Positions 1-8,828 of a DNA stretch of 64,000 nucleotides are shown here, piece after piece. Where the stretch lies: the NCBI RefSeq assembly GCF_000276605.1, contig NZ_AKJX01000111.1, forward strand, positions 1-64,000, read 5' to 3'. The translations under genes and the position numbers were made by a program. Source of the stretch: Acidovorax sp. CF316. GTDB lineage: Bacteria; Pseudomonadota; Gammaproteobacteria; Burkholderiales; Burkholderiaceae_C. The notes below the pieces were generated by a model. It did not search any database and was not told the DNA's origin. It saw nothing but the letters and a program-made list of their open reading frames with translations. How positions within the stretch are numbered: the stretch's first letter is position 1; each line of letters begins with the position of its first letter.

Positions 1-882
1 CTGCGCCTGCTGGCCCTGCCGCTGGTGCTGCCCGTGCTGTGGTGGCAGCCGGGCCGGCCCGAGCCCGGCCAGTTCGAGCTGCTGGCCGCCGACATCGGCC
101 AGGGCAATGCGGTGTTGGTGCGCACGGCCAGCCACACCCTGCTGTACGATGCCGGGCCGCGCTTCAGCCTGGAAAGCGATGCCGGCCACCGGGTGCTGGT
201 GCCGCTGCTGCGTGCCCTGGGCGAGCGCGTGGACGTGCTCATGCTCAGCCACCGCGATGCCGACCACACCGGGGGCGCGGCGGCCGTGCTGGCCCAGCAG
301 CCCGGCGCCCGACTCACCGGCTCCATCGAGGCCGGGCATGAGTTGCAGGCCCTGCGCCCGGCCACGCCCTGTCTGGCCGGGCAGCGCTGGGCGTGGGACG
401 GCGTGGCCTTCGAGGTGCTGCACCCTGCGCCCGGTGCCGGGGCGGTGGTGCGTGCCAACCACGCCAGCTGCGTGCTGCGCATCGTGGCGGCGGGCACAAG
501 GGCGGGGGATGGGGCCCCGGTGGCGCTGCTGGCCGGCGACATCGAGACCGCGCAGGAGCAGGCCCTGGTGGCCGGTGCTGCCCCGCTCAAGGCCGATGTG
601 CTGCTGGTGCCGCACCACGGCAGCAAGACCTCGTCCACCGGTGGCTTCCTGGATGCCGTGGCGCCGCGCACCGCTTTGGTGCAGGCCGGCTACCGCAACC
701 GTTTTGGCCATCCGGCGCCCGATGTGCTGGCGCGCTACCAGGCGCGCGGTATCACCGTGGTGGAGTCGGCGCGCTGCGGGGCCGCCACCTGGTCATCGGC
801 CCGGCCCGAAGGCGTGGCCTGCCAGCGCGAATCCGGCCAGCGGTATTGGCAGCACAGCATGGTGCCAGCTTTGTCGCACTGA
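1..882 (+). CDS. comEC: ComEC/Rec2 DNA-uptake protein, C-terminal part (5' end outside window)
   Basis: The reading frame is open from base 1, so this is the C-terminal ~293 residues of a longer protein. It is a metallo-beta-lactamase-fold domain with an HxDxDH metal motif (HRDADHTGG, bases 250-276), the early segment DIGQGNAVLV, a later LLAGDIE and the VPHHGS motif typical of the soluble domain that closes ComEC. ComEC forms the inner-membrane channel that brings single-stranded DNA into the cytoplasm during natural transformation. The membrane 'competence' domain should lie just left of the window. A stand-alone MBL-fold hydrolase is possible but less likely, because the preceding bases encode a hydrophobic Leu-rich stretch. 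Confidence 0.85.
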   Translation: MRLLALPLVLPVLWWQPGRPEPGQFELLAADIGQGNAVLVRTASHTLLYDAGPRFSLESDAGHRVLVPLLRALGERVDVLMLSHRDADHTGGAAAVLAQQPGARLTGSIEAGHELQALRPATPCLAGQRWAWDGVAFEVLHPAPGAGAVVRANHASCVLRIVAAGTRAGDGAPVALLAGDIETAQEQALVAGAAPLKADVLLVPHHGSKTSSTGGFLDAVAPRTALVQAGYRNRFGHPAPDVLARYQARGITVVESARCGAATWSSARPEGVACQRESGQRYWQHSMVPALSH

Positions 883-975
883 GCCCAGCGGGGGGTGCGA
901 TGGCACAGTGCCTTGGTAGGCCGATCCGGAAAACTGGGCGCACAACTTGCTATCCTGCAAGCAGGAGGCCAGTTC

Positions 976-2433
976 ATGCAGAAATTTGATGAGATGTACG
1001 CCATGCTGCCTTTCGATGGCAGCGACGTGCGAGAACACTACAAGCGCTACGCGCAATGGCTGTCCAGGCAGCCGGTGGACGTGATGCAGGCCCGCCGGGC
1101 CGAGGCGGAGATGATCTTCCGCCGCGTGGGGATCACCTTTGCCGTCTACGGCGCCAAGGACGAGGACGGCGCCGGCAACGAACGCCTCATCCCCTTCGAC
1201 CTGATCCCCCGCATCATCCCCTCGCACGAGTGGGCCAGCATGCAGCAGGGGCTGGTGCAGCGGGTCACGGCGCTCAACCGTTTCATCCACGACGTCTACC
1301 ACGGGCAGGACATCATCCGCGCCGGCATCGTGCCGGCCGACCTGGTGCTCAACAACGCCCAGTACCGCCCCGAGATGGCCGGTGTGCAGGTGCCGCAGAA
1401 CATCTACGCGCACATTGCCGGCATCGACATCGTGCGCGCTCCCAACGCCCAGGGCGAGGGCGAGTACTACGTGCTCGAGGACAACCTGCGCGTGCCCAGC
1501 GGCGTGAGCTACATGCTGGAAAACCGCAAGATGATGATGCGGCTGTTCCCCGACCTGTTCAGCATGCACAAGGTGGCGCCAGTGGCCCACTATCCCGACA
1601 TGCTGCTCGAGACCCTGCGCGCCAGCGCCCCTGCCACGGCCGACGAGCCCACGGTGGTGGTGCTCACGCCGGGCATGCACAACAGCGCCTACTTCGAACA
1701 CGCTTTCCTGGCCCAGCAGATGGGCGTGGAGCTGGTCGAAGGCCAGGACCTGGTGGTCAAGGACCGCTTCGTCTACATGCGCACCACGCGCGGCCTGCAG
1801 CGCGTGGACGTGATCTACCGCCGCGTGGACGACGACTTCCTCGATCCGCAGGTGTTCCGCCGCACCTCCACGCTGGGCTGTGCCGGCCTGATGGAGGCCT
1901 ACCGCGCGGGCAACGTGGGCATCTGCAACGCCGTGGGCACGGGCGTGGCCGACGACAAGTCGGTCTACCCCTACGTGCCCGAGATGATCCGCTTCTACCT
2001 GGGCCAGGAGCCCATCCTGAAGAACGTGCCCACCTGGATGTGCCGCAAGCAGGACGACCTGCAGTACGTGCTGGACCACCTGCACGAGCTGGTCGTCAAG
2101 GAAGTGCACGGCGCGGGCGGCTACGGCATGCTGATCGGCCCGGCCGCCACCAAGGCCGAGATCGAGGACTTCCGCCGCGCGCTGCTGGCCAACCCGGCCG
2201 GCTACATCGGCCAGCCCACGCTCAGCCTGTCGAGCTGCCCGACCTATGTGGAGAGCGGCATCGCACCGCGCCACATCGACCTGCGCCCCTTCGTGCTCAG
2301 CGGGCGCGAGGTGCAGATGGTCGCCGGCGGCCTGACCCGCGTGGCCCTGCAGGAGGGTTCGCTGGTCGTCAATTCATCACAGGGCGGGGGCACCAAGGAC
2401 ACCTGGGTGCTCGGAGAAGGAGGGACCCCATAA
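976..2433 (+). CDS. Circularly permuted ATP-grasp type 2 protein (DUF404/DUF407 family)
   Basis: A 485-residue protein of the circularly permuted ATP-grasp family, usually 450-500 residues long. Start chosen at ATG 976 because a perfect AGGAGG lies at 963-968; an upstream ATG at 895 would add 27 poor residues. Family-like stretches include LIPFDLIPRIIP, LEDNLRVPSGVSYMLENR near residue 180, and HGAGGYGMLIGP in the C-terminal third. ATP-grasp enzymes ligate a carboxylate to an amine or thiol using ATP; the real substrate of this branch is not established. Its stop overlaps the start of the next gene (TAATG at 2431-2435), so the two are translationally coupled, as in many genomes where this family pairs with alpha-E. 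A transglutaminase-like partner often seen nearby is absent here. Confidence 0.85.
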   Translation: MQKFDEMYAMLPFDGSDVREHYKRYAQWLSRQPVDVMQARRAEAEMIFRRVGITFAVYGAKDEDGAGNERLIPFDLIPRIIPSHEWASMQQGLVQRVTALNRFIHDVYHGQDIIRAGIVPADLVLNNAQYRPEMAGVQVPQNIYAHIAGIDIVRAPNAQGEGEYYVLEDNLRVPSGVSYMLENRKMMMRLFPDLFSMHKVAPVAHYPDMLLETLRASAPATADEPTVVVLTPGMHNSAYFEHAFLAQQMGVELVEGQDLVVKDRFVYMRTTRGLQRVDVIYRRVDDDFLDPQVFRRTSTLGCAGLMEAYRAGNVGICNAVGTGVADDKSVYPYVPEMIRFYLGQEPILKNVPTWMCRKQDDLQYVLDHLHELVVKEVHGAGGYGMLIGPAATKAEIEDFRRALLANPAGYIGQPTLSLSSCPTYVESGIAPRHIDLRPFVLSGREVQMVAGGLTRVALQEGSLVVNSSQGGGTKDTWVLGEGGTP

Positions 2434-3392
2434 TGCTCAGCCGCACCGCCGACCACCTGTTCTGGATGTCCAGGTACACCGAACGCGCCGAGAACACGGC
2501 GCGGATGTTGAACGTCAGCTACGAGACTTCGCTGCTGCCCCAGTCCGCTGCCGTGGCGCAGGAGGGTTGGGAGGGCCTGCTGTCCATCAGCGAGCTGATC
2601 CCCGCCTACACCGCCAAGCATGGCGAAGTGACGCCCGAGCGCGTGCTGCACTTCATGGTGCGCGATGGCGAGAACCCCTCGTCCATCGTCTCCTGCCTGC
2701 GCGCTGCGCGCGAGAACGCGCGCGCCGTGCGCGGCGCGCTGACCACCGAGATCTGGGAAACCCAGAACCAGACCTGGCTGGAACTGCAGCGCCTGCTCAA
2801 GGGCGACGCCTACGAGCGCGACCCGGGCCAGTTCTTCGAATGGGTCAAGTACCGCTCGCACCTGTCGCGCGGCGTCACGCTGGGCACCATGCTGCAGGAC
2901 GAGGCCTTCCACTTCCTGCGCATGGGCACCTTCCTGGAGCGCTCGGACAACACGGCGCGCCTGCTGGACGTGAAGTTCCACGCCGTCAAGAAGGACTTCT
3001 TCGGCCGTGCCAGCGAGCGCAACCAGGAGAACGACTTCTACCACTGGAGCGCCATCCTGCGCAGCGTCTCGGCCTTCGAGGTCTACCGCAAGGTCTACCG
3101 CGACGTGATCACCCCGGGCCGCGTGGCGGACCTCTTGATCCTGCGCCGCGACATGCCGCGCTCGCTGCATGCCAGCATGCGCGAGGTGGTGGACAACCTG
3201 GCCGTGCTGGCCAACGACCACTCGTCCGAGACCCAGCGCCGCGCCGGCCGCCTGCTGGCCGACCTGCAGTACGGCCGCATCGACGAGATCCTGTCGACCG
3301 GGCTGCACGCCTTCCTCACGCAGTTCCTGGACCGCGTCAACGACCTGGGTGGCGGCATCAGCCGCAACTTCCTCGTCGCGACGGGGGACTGA
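2433..3392 (+). CDS. Alpha-E domain protein (DUF403)
   Basis: A 319-residue, mostly alpha-helical protein beginning MLSRTADHLFWMSRYTERAE, the characteristic opening of the alpha-E family, which averages about 310-320 residues. The ATG at 2433 overlaps the stop of the ATP-grasp gene by one base, and the TAATG arrangement suggests coupled translation. No catalytic motif is recognisable by eye. In this family the conserved RYxER and later FLxRxDNTxR-like segments (here FLERSDNTARLLDVKF near residue 170) are typical. The family is predicted to work with the ATP-grasp partner in synthesis or modification of an uncharacterised peptide-like product; that role is genome-context inference, not experiment. 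Confidence 0.85.
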   Translation: MLSRTADHLFWMSRYTERAENTARMLNVSYETSLLPQSAAVAQEGWEGLLSISELIPAYTAKHGEVTPERVLHFMVRDGENPSSIVSCLRAARENARAVRGALTTEIWETQNQTWLELQRLLKGDAYERDPGQFFEWVKYRSHLSRGVTLGTMLQDEAFHFLRMGTFLERSDNTARLLDVKFHAVKKDFFGRASERNQENDFYHWSAILRSVSAFEVYRKVYRDVITPGRVADLLILRRDMPRSLHASMREVVDNLAVLANDHSSETQRRAGRLLADLQYGRIDEILSTGLHAFLTQFLDRVNDLGGGISRNFLVATGD

Positions 3393-3413
3393 CGCAGCCC
3401 TGCCCGGGCGGTT

Positions 3414-4346
3414 TCAGGCGCCCGGGTCCAGGGGCAGCCCGCCCCAGTGGGCCGCCACCACCGACTGCACCTGCGCCACCGCCGAGTCGCGCAGCGCATC
3501 GGTGCGCCAGCCCAGCTCCACCGCATAGCGCGGCATGACCACGGGGCAGGGCAGCACCGTGAGCCCGCACAGGCGCGCCATGGCGTGCGCGGCATGGATC
3601 GGTACGGTGGCCACGGCCTGCGTGCCCTTGAGCAGATAGGGCAGGGCGGCGAAGTGCGTGGTCGATGCCACCACGCGCCGCTTGTGGCCCAGGGCGGCCA
3701 GCACCTCGTCCACCACGCCGATGAAGCCGCCCGATGAAATCAGCACGTGGTTGCGCGCCACGTAGTCCTCTACCGTGAGGCCCAGCGCCGCCTTGCGCCG
3801 GCTGGGCGGTGCATCGACCACACAGGCATAGCCGCCTTCGCCCAGCGAGCGGTGGCTGAGCCAGCGCGTGGCCAGGCCGCCGGCGGTGATGGCCAGGTCG
3901 ATCTCGCGCGCCATCAGCATCTCGGCCACGATCTGGCTGTGCGTTTGCCGGAAGGCCAGGCGCAGGCCCGGCGCATGCTGCGCCAGCAACTGCACCAGCC
4001 ACGGGCCCATGGCGATCTCGAAATCGTCCGACAGGCCCAGCACCACCGAGCGGCCCTGGTAGCGCGCGGCCGGCGAGGTGCCCAGGGCCAGGCTCTCGCG
4101 GCATTTGTTGAGCGCCTCGCCGATCACCGGCCGCAGCTCCTGCGCACGCAGCGTGGGTGCCAGGCCGCGCCCGGTGCGCGTGAACAGCGGGTCGCCATAG
4201 ACCTTGCGCAGCCGCCCCAGGGCCGCACTCACGGCGGACTGCGTGAGCGACAGGCGCAGCGCGGCGCGCGTGGCGCCACCTTCCTCGTACAGCGCCTCGA
4301 ACACGCGCAGCCCGTTGAGGTCGAACCCGATATCAATTTCGTTCAT
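3414..4346 (-). CDS. LysR-type transcriptional regulator
   Basis: A 310-residue LysR-type regulator. The N-terminal winged helix-turn-helix covers about residues 5-65 ([40 protein letters not shown], then [14 protein letters not shown]); the rest is a periplasmic-binding-like effector domain. The ATG at 4346 is preferred over an in-frame TTG at 4358. It is divergent from the nitrilase gene (start 4429), the classic arrangement in which a LysR protein controls its neighbour in response to a substrate. The 82-base gap has ATCAAT (4347-4352) facing ATTGAT (4368-4373), an inverted pair 15 bases apart that could be its operator. The effector is unknown. Confidence 0.9.
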   Translation of the reverse strand: MNEIDIGFDLNGLRVFEALYEEGGATRAALRLSLTQSAVSAALGRLRKVYGDPLFTRTGRGLAPTLRAQELRPVIGEALNKCRESLALGTSPAARYQGRSVVLGLSDDFEIAMGPWLVQLLAQHAPGLRLAFRQTHSQIVAEMLMAREIDLAITAGGLATRWLSHRSLGEGGYACVVDAPPSRRKAALGLTVEDYVARNHVLISSGGFIGVVDEVLAALGHKRRVVASTTHFAALPYLLKGTQAVATVPIHAAHAMARLCGLTVLPCPVVMPRYAVELGWRTDALRDSAVAQVQSVVAAHWGGLPLDPGA

Positions 4347-4428
4347 ATCAATCAGCAATGGAGGGGCATTGATTCATCTTAGGGCTTTGGCAACACTGCG
4401 CTTGTCTTCCATCCCCAGGAACCCTGCC

Positions 4429-5352
4429 ATGACCCTTTCCACCGTCGCCGCCCTGCAAATCGGCTCCTCCCCCGAGGGCACTGCCCAGACCCTGGCCAAC
4501 GTGCTCGCGTTCGAGGGCGAGATCAAGGCCTCGGGCGCACGCCTCGTCGTCATGCCCGAGGCGCTGCTGGGCGGCTACCCCAAGGGCGAGATCTTCGGCA
4601 CCCGCCTGGGCTACCGCCTGCCCGAGGGCCGCGAGGCCTATGCGCGCTACCACGCGAGCGCCATCGACGTACCCGGGCCCGAGACCGAGGCACTGGCCGG
4701 CCTGGCCCAGCGCACCGGCGCCATGCTGGTGCTCGGCGTGATCGAGCGCGCGGGCAGCACGCTGTACTGCACGGCGCTGTACTTCGATCCCGACAAGGGC
4801 CTGGTGGCCAGGCACCGCAAGCTCATGCCCACGGGCACCGAGCGCCTGATCTGGGGCCAGGGCGATGGCTCCACCCTGCCGGTGATCGAGTCGGCCGTCG
4901 GCCGCGTGGGCGGCGTGATCTGCTGGGAGAACCACATGCCCCTGCTGCGCACCGCCATGTACGCCCAGGGCGTGCAGGTCTGGTGCGCGCCCACGGTGGA
5001 CGAGCGCGACATCTGGCAATGCTCCATGCGCCACATCGCGCACGAGGGGCGCTGCTTTGTCATCAGCGCCTGCCAGGTGCAGCCCTCGCCGCGCGCGCTG
5101 GGCATCGATGCGCCTGGCTGGGACGCCGACCGCCCCTTGATCCGCGGCAACAGCGTCATCGTGGGGCCGCTGGGCGATGTGCTCGCCGGTCCGCTGCAGA
5201 ACGCCACCGGCCTGCTCACCGCGCAGATCGACGTGGCGGAACTGGTGCGCGCCCGCTACGACTTCGACGTGGTGGGCCACTATGCGCGGCCCGATATCTT
5301 CACACTGCAGGTGGACCGGAGAGCGCGCCAGAGCGTCGTTTTCAACGACTAG
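4429..5352 (+). CDS. Nitrilase (carbon-nitrogen hydrolase family)
   Basis: A 307-residue cytoplasmic enzyme of the nitrilase branch of the C-N hydrolase superfamily. The catalytic triad is visible: Glu44 ([13 protein letters not shown]), Lys131 ([19 protein letters not shown]) and nucleophile Cys165 ([12 protein letters not shown]). GxICWEN and the [10 protein letters not shown] segment are those of true nitrilases, which convert R-CN to a carboxylate plus ammonia, rather than amidases. ATG 4429 follows AGGA at 4417-4420. At about 307 residues it is slightly shorter than the usual 330-350. A divergent LysR gene is the likely regulator. Its TAG stop is shared through a CTAG palindrome with the convergent MocR gene. 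Whether it prefers aliphatic or aryl nitriles cannot be told from sequence. Confidence 0.88.
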   Translation: MTLSTVAALQIGSSPEGTAQTLANVLAFEGEIKASGARLVVMPEALLGGYPKGEIFGTRLGYRLPEGREAYARYHASAIDVPGPETEALAGLAQRTGAMLVLGVIERAGSTLYCTALYFDPDKGLVARHRKLMPTGTERLIWGQGDGSTLPVIESAVGRVGGVICWENHMPLLRTAMYAQGVQVWCAPTVDERDIWQCSMRHIAHEGRCFVISACQVQPSPRALGIDAPGWDADRPLIRGNSVIVGPLGDVLAGPLQNATGLLTAQIDVAELVRARYDFDVVGHYARPDIFTLQVDRRARQSVVFND

Positions 5353-6680
5353 GACGAGTCCTGCTCCACGGCCTGCCGCACCAGTGCGAGGGCCTGGGAC
5401 AGGTCGTCCAGCGCTACCGAGCCCAGCGCCACGCGCAAGGCCTGGGGCACATGGGTGGTGGTGGCAAAGGCCTCTGCGGTGGAGACGGTCACGCCGCGCT
5501 GCAGCAGCGTGGCCGCAATGCGGTCGGCACGCTGGTCGTCGCCCAGCGGCAGCCAGACGAAGTACGAGTGTGGGTGGCGCACGAGGGGAAGTCCGCCCAG
5601 CGCCTGGGTGACCAGGGCCTGGCGCCGGGCCGTATCGGCGCGTTTCTCGGCCTCCAGCCGCGCCACGGTGCCGTCCTCGATCCAGGCGCAGGCCATGGCC
5701 GTGAGCACGCCGGCCGTGTTCCACGAGGTGGCGCGGATGGCGCGTTCCAGCGCCGGGATCAGTGCCGGCGCGGCCGCGACAAAACCGAAGCGCAGGCCCG
5801 TGGCCACGTTCTTGGACAGGCTGGAGACGTAGACCGTGCGCTCCGGCGCGAGTGCGGCGACGGGCACCAGGGCGTCGCCGGCCAGGTAGGCGTAGGGCGC
5901 GTCCTCGATCACCAGCAGGTCGTGCTGGCGCGCAATCATCGCCAGGCGCCCGCGTGCGCGTGCCGGCATCACACAGCCCAGCGGGTTGTGCAAGGTGGGC
6001 ATGGTGTAGATGGCGCGCACGGGCCGCGCATGGCACAGGCGCTGCAGCGCGTCGAGGTCCGTTCCCTCCGGCCCCACGGGCACGGGCGCCAGGTCCAGCC
6101 GCAGGCGCTCGGCCAGCACGCGAAAGCCGGGGTAGGTGAGGGCGTCCACGGCCACGATGTCGCCGGGGTTGAGCAGGCCCAGCGCTGCGATGGCCATGCC
6201 GTGCTGGGCGCCGTTGACGATGAGGACTTGCTCGCCGCCGACCTTGAGCAGCCGCGATTGCAGGTGCCGCGCCACGATGGCGCGCTCGTGCAGGCGCCCG
6301 CCGTAGGGCTGGTAGTGCAGCAGCGATTCCAGGTCGCCCGAAGCCGCAAGCTGGCGCAGGGCCTCGCGCAGCTGTTCGGTCTGGCCGGGCACGCTGGGGT
6401 TGTTGAACGACAGGTCGATGGCACTGGCCTGCGGCGCGGTGAGGTCGGCTCCCGGCCGCGGGTAGGACGGGTCGCGCACGAAGGTGCCGCGCCCGGTCTC
6501 GCCCACCACCAGGCCAATGGCCTCCAGTTCGGCATACACGCGGCTGGCCGTGCCCAGCGCCAGACCGTACTTCGCCGCCAGCGCGCGGTGCGTGGGCAGG
6601 CGGGTGGCAGGCCGCAGCCGACCGGTGCGGATATCGGCCGCCAGCGCATCGACCACGTGTTTGTACCGGACCACGCCCAT
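5349..6680 (-). CDS. MocR/PdxR-type PLP-dependent regulator (GntR HTH + aminotransferase fold)
   Basis: A 443-residue two-domain protein. Residues ~1-70 form a GntR-type winged helix ([46 protein letters not shown]). Residues ~90-443 are a class-I aminotransferase fold with NNPSVP-like entry, the aspartate in [10 protein letters not shown] (Asp260), and the PLP lysine in VSSLSKN (Lys290). Members are transcription factors that sense PLP or an amino-acid-like ligand. ATG 6680 is preferred to a GTG one codon earlier. It is divergent from the DJ-1/PfpI gene and shares an 87-base promoter region with it, so that gene is its probable target. Convergent with nitrilase; their stop codons interlock. 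A pure aminotransferase role is less likely given the intact HTH. Confidence 0.9.
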   Translation of the reverse strand: MGVVRYKHVVDALAADIRTGRLRPATRLPTHRALAAKYGLALGTASRVYAELEAIGLVVGETGRGTFVRDPSYPRPGADLTAPQASAIDLSFNNPSVPGQTEQLREALRQLAASGDLESLLHYQPYGGRLHERAIVARHLQSRLLKVGGEQVLIVNGAQHGMAIAALGLLNPGDIVAVDALTYPGFRVLAERLRLDLAPVPVGPEGTDLDALQRLCHARPVRAIYTMPTLHNPLGCVMPARARGRLAMIARQHDLLVIEDAPYAYLAGDALVPVAALAPERTVYVSSLSKNVATGLRFGFVAAAPALIPALERAIRATSWNTAGVLTAMACAWIEDGTVARLEAEKRADTARRQALVTQALGGLPLVRHPHSYFVWLPLGDDQRADRIAATLLQRGVTVSTAEAFATTTHVPQALRVALGSVALDDLSQALALVRQAVEQDSS

Positions 6681-6709
6681 CACAATCCCAGTGTATCTAT
6701 GACAATTCT

Positions 6710-6738
6710 TTGATTGTACTAAGTGGCCTGCCTACGAT
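6710..6738 (+). promoter_or_regulatory. Predicted sigma-70 promoter of the DJ-1/PfpI gene with overlapping inverted repeat
   Basis: TTGATT at 6710-6715 and TACGAT at 6733-6738 are separated by exactly 17 bases and lie 30 bases upstream of the ATG at 6768. An inverted pair ACAAT (6702-6706) / ATTGT (6713-6717) overlaps the -35 element, and a further ACAAT lies at 6682-6686 toward the divergent MocR gene. This is a plausible MocR-family binding region controlling both genes; the binding is inference. Confidence 0.5.
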
Positions 6739-6767
6739 GGCGCATCTTTCACCCCCGTGAGCACACC

Positions 6768-7385
6768 ATGCGCATTGCCCTGCTGGCCTTCGACGGCTTC
6801 AATGAACTCGACTCCCTGATCGCCCTGGGCATCCTCAACCGGGTCAAGCGCCCGGGCTGGGAGGTGGCCCTGGTCTGCCCCACGGCGCGCGTGCGCTCCA
6901 TGAACGGCATCGTGGTCGAGCCGCACCAGGCGTCGCTGGCCTGGGCGCGCGAAGCCGATGCGGTGCTGGTCGGCAGCGGCATCCAGACCCGCGAGGTGGT
7001 GGAGGACGCGGCGCTGATGGCTGAGCTGCGCTTCGACCCTGCGCGGCAGCTGCTGGGCGCCCAGTGCTCGGGCGCTCTGGTACTGGCCAGACTGGGCCTG
7101 CTCGACAATGTGCCGGCCTGCACGGACCTGACCACCAGGCCCTGGGTGCAGGCGGCGGGCGTCACCGTGCTGGACCAGCCGCTCTTTGCCCGCGGCAATG
7201 TGGCGACCGCAGGGGGCTGCCTCGCATCGTCGTACCTGGCGGGATGGGTGATTGCCCGCCTGGCGGGCGTGGAGGAGGCTGCTACCGCCCTGCATTACTT
7301 CGCCCCGGTGGGAGAGAAGGACGACTACGTGGCCCGCGCCATGGGCCATATCGAACGCTACCTGCCGGCGGCAGAGCCGGTCTGA
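6768..7385 (+). CDS. DJ-1/PfpI (ThiJ) family protein
   Basis: A 205-residue single-domain DJ-1/PfpI protein. It opens with the usual strand MRIALLAFDGFNELD, has the acidic residue expected near Glu13, VLVGSGIQT in the middle, and a nucleophile elbow with Cys100 (GAQCSGALVLARLG). Members include chaperone-like deglycases, amidases and isonitrile hydratases; the nearby nitrilase makes a nitrile/isonitrile link conceivable but unproven. ATG 6768 was chosen over the in-frame 6723 because it begins directly at the first beta strand and fits the promoter at 6710-6738. It is divergent from the MocR gene, its likely regulator, and convergent with the VF530 gene. Confidence 0.85.
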   Translation: MRIALLAFDGFNELDSLIALGILNRVKRPGWEVALVCPTARVRSMNGIVVEPHQASLAWAREADAVLVGSGIQTREVVEDAALMAELRFDPARQLLGAQCSGALVLARLGLLDNVPACTDLTTRPWVQAAGVTVLDQPLFARGNVATAGGCLASSYLAGWVIARLAGVEEAATALHYFAPVGEKDDYVARAMGHIERYLPAAEPV

Positions 7386-7395
7386 GGCTGAGCGC

Positions 7396-7698
7396 TTACT
7401 CCTGCGCGTTGCGCCGCTGGTCGCGCAGCATGAACAGGTACAGGCTCTCGACCTTCTCACGCGCCCAGGGCGTCTTGCGCAGGAACTTGAGGCTCGAGCC
7501 CACGCTCGGGTCGCTCTGGAAGCAGCGCACCGGGATGCGCTCGGCCAGGCCAGCCCAGCCGAAGTAATCGGCCAGGCCCACCACCATGGCCTCCAGCGTC
7601 ACGCCGTGCAGCGGGTTGCGCGGCTGGGCGGGTTTGGCGGGCGTGGCTTCTGGCGGGGTCCCGGGTTCGGGCGTCGGGGTGTCGGGGGCGTCGCTCAT
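7396..7698 (-). CDS. VF530 family DNA-binding protein (DUF2132)
   Basis: A 100-residue protein. The last ~70 residues match the VF530 family closely: [53 protein letters not shown]. The first ~28 residues are a low-complexity Pro/Ala/Thr tail not found in shorter family members. VF530 proteins are small, widely conserved in proteobacteria and described structurally as double-stranded-DNA-binding; their physiological role is unknown. The gene is single, convergent with the DJ-1 gene (10-base gap) and read in the same direction as the LysR gene upstream, from which it is separated by about 46 bases. Confidence 0.85.
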   Translation of the reverse strand: MSDAPDTPTPEPGTPPEATPAKPAQPRNPLHGVTLEAMVVGLADYFGWAGLAERIPVRCFQSDPSVGSSLKFLRKTPWAREKVESLYLFMLRDQRRNAQE

Positions 7699-7744
7699 GT
7701 CCCAAGCATACCTTGGGGGATGGCGCGAAGCGGCTTGCGGGGGG

Positions 7745-8662
7745 TCAGGTCGTGCGTTGCAGGTGCGAGTTGCGCTGCACCAATTCGGCCGTCCAGTCCA
7801 CGAAGGCGCGCACCTTGGCGCTCAGGTGGCGGTTGGGCGGGTAGACCACGTAGATCGGCAGCAGGGGCTGTGTCCATTCGGGCAGCAGGCGCACCAGGGC
7901 GCCGGTCTCCAGGTGGCGCGTGGCCTGGAAGCTCGTGACCTGCCCGATGCCCAGGCCCGAGACGGTCGCCGTTACATAGGCGTTGCTCTCGTTCACGCTG
8001 ACCTGGTAGGGGCCGGTGATGTCCACCGACTCATCGCCCTTGCGGAACTCCAGCGGGTAGTGGCGCCCGGTCTGGGGCGAGAAGTAGACGACGATGGCGT
8101 GCTTTTCCTCGATCTCCAGCGGATGTACGGGCGTGCCGTGCTTGGCCAGGTAGTGGGGCGAAGCCACGGTGATGAATTCGAGGTTGCCGATGCGCCGCGC
8201 CACCAGCGATTGGTCGGTCAACTCGCCGCCGCGGATCACGCAGTCCACGTTGTCGCTGATCAGGTCCACCATGCGGTCGCTCACGCCCAGGTCCACCTGG
8301 ATGTCGGGGTAGCGCGCATGGAACTCGGCCAGGTTGGGCAGGATGAGCAATTGCGCCATCGAGGTGCCCACGTCCACGCGCAGGCGCCCGCGCGGGTTCG
8401 AACGGGCATTGGTCATGCTCGCCTCGATGTCGTCCAGGTCGGTCAGCAGGCGGATGGTGCGCTCGTAGTAGGCGGCGCCGTCGGCGGTCACGGTGACGCG
8501 GCGCGTGGTGCGGTTGAGCAGCTTCACGCGCAGGCGCTCCTCCAGCGCCTGCACATGCTTGGTGACCGTGGCCTTGGGCAGCGAAAGCGAATCCGCTGCC
8601 CTTGTGAACGTGCCGGCCTCCACCACCCGCACGAATATGCGCATGGCCTGTATCTGGTCCAT
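7745..8662 (-). CDS. LysR-type transcriptional regulator
   Basis: A 305-residue LysR regulator with HTH at residues ~1-62 ([53 protein letters not shown]) and effector domain after residue 90. The motif LNRTTRR and the PSG-type opening ([10 protein letters not shown]) put it in the large betaproteobacterial clade close to AaeR/DmlR regulators. ATG 8662 was chosen because AAGGAG sits directly upstream on the minus strand; a longer version starting at 8683 is possible. The divergent alpha/beta-hydrolase gene starts at 8829, so the 166-base gap is shared. Effector and targets unknown. Confidence 0.88.
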   Translation of the reverse strand: MDQIQAMRIFVRVVEAGTFTRAADSLSLPKATVTKHVQALEERLRVKLLNRTTRRVTVTADGAAYYERTIRLLTDLDDIEASMTNARSNPRGRLRVDVGTSMAQLLILPNLAEFHARYPDIQVDLGVSDRMVDLISDNVDCVIRGGELTDQSLVARRIGNLEFITVASPHYLAKHGTPVHPLEIEEKHAIVVYFSPQTGRHYPLEFRKGDESVDITGPYQVSVNESNAYVTATVSGLGIGQVTSFQATRHLETGALVRLLPEWTQPLLPIYVVYPPNRHLSAKVRAFVDWTAELVQRNSHLQRTT

Positions 8663-8828
8663 GGGCTCTCCTTGTACTTGCACCCACCAGTGGGTGCAGC
8701 GGAATTCTCACATGCGGTTTGCATTTGATTGTTGAGCTTTTGGAAACAGTGCAGTGGTGTTTGGCCTGTTTATCGGGCAGGCGGCAGGTACTACATTTCA
8801 TCCATCGTCAATCCAATGGGTCCATGCC

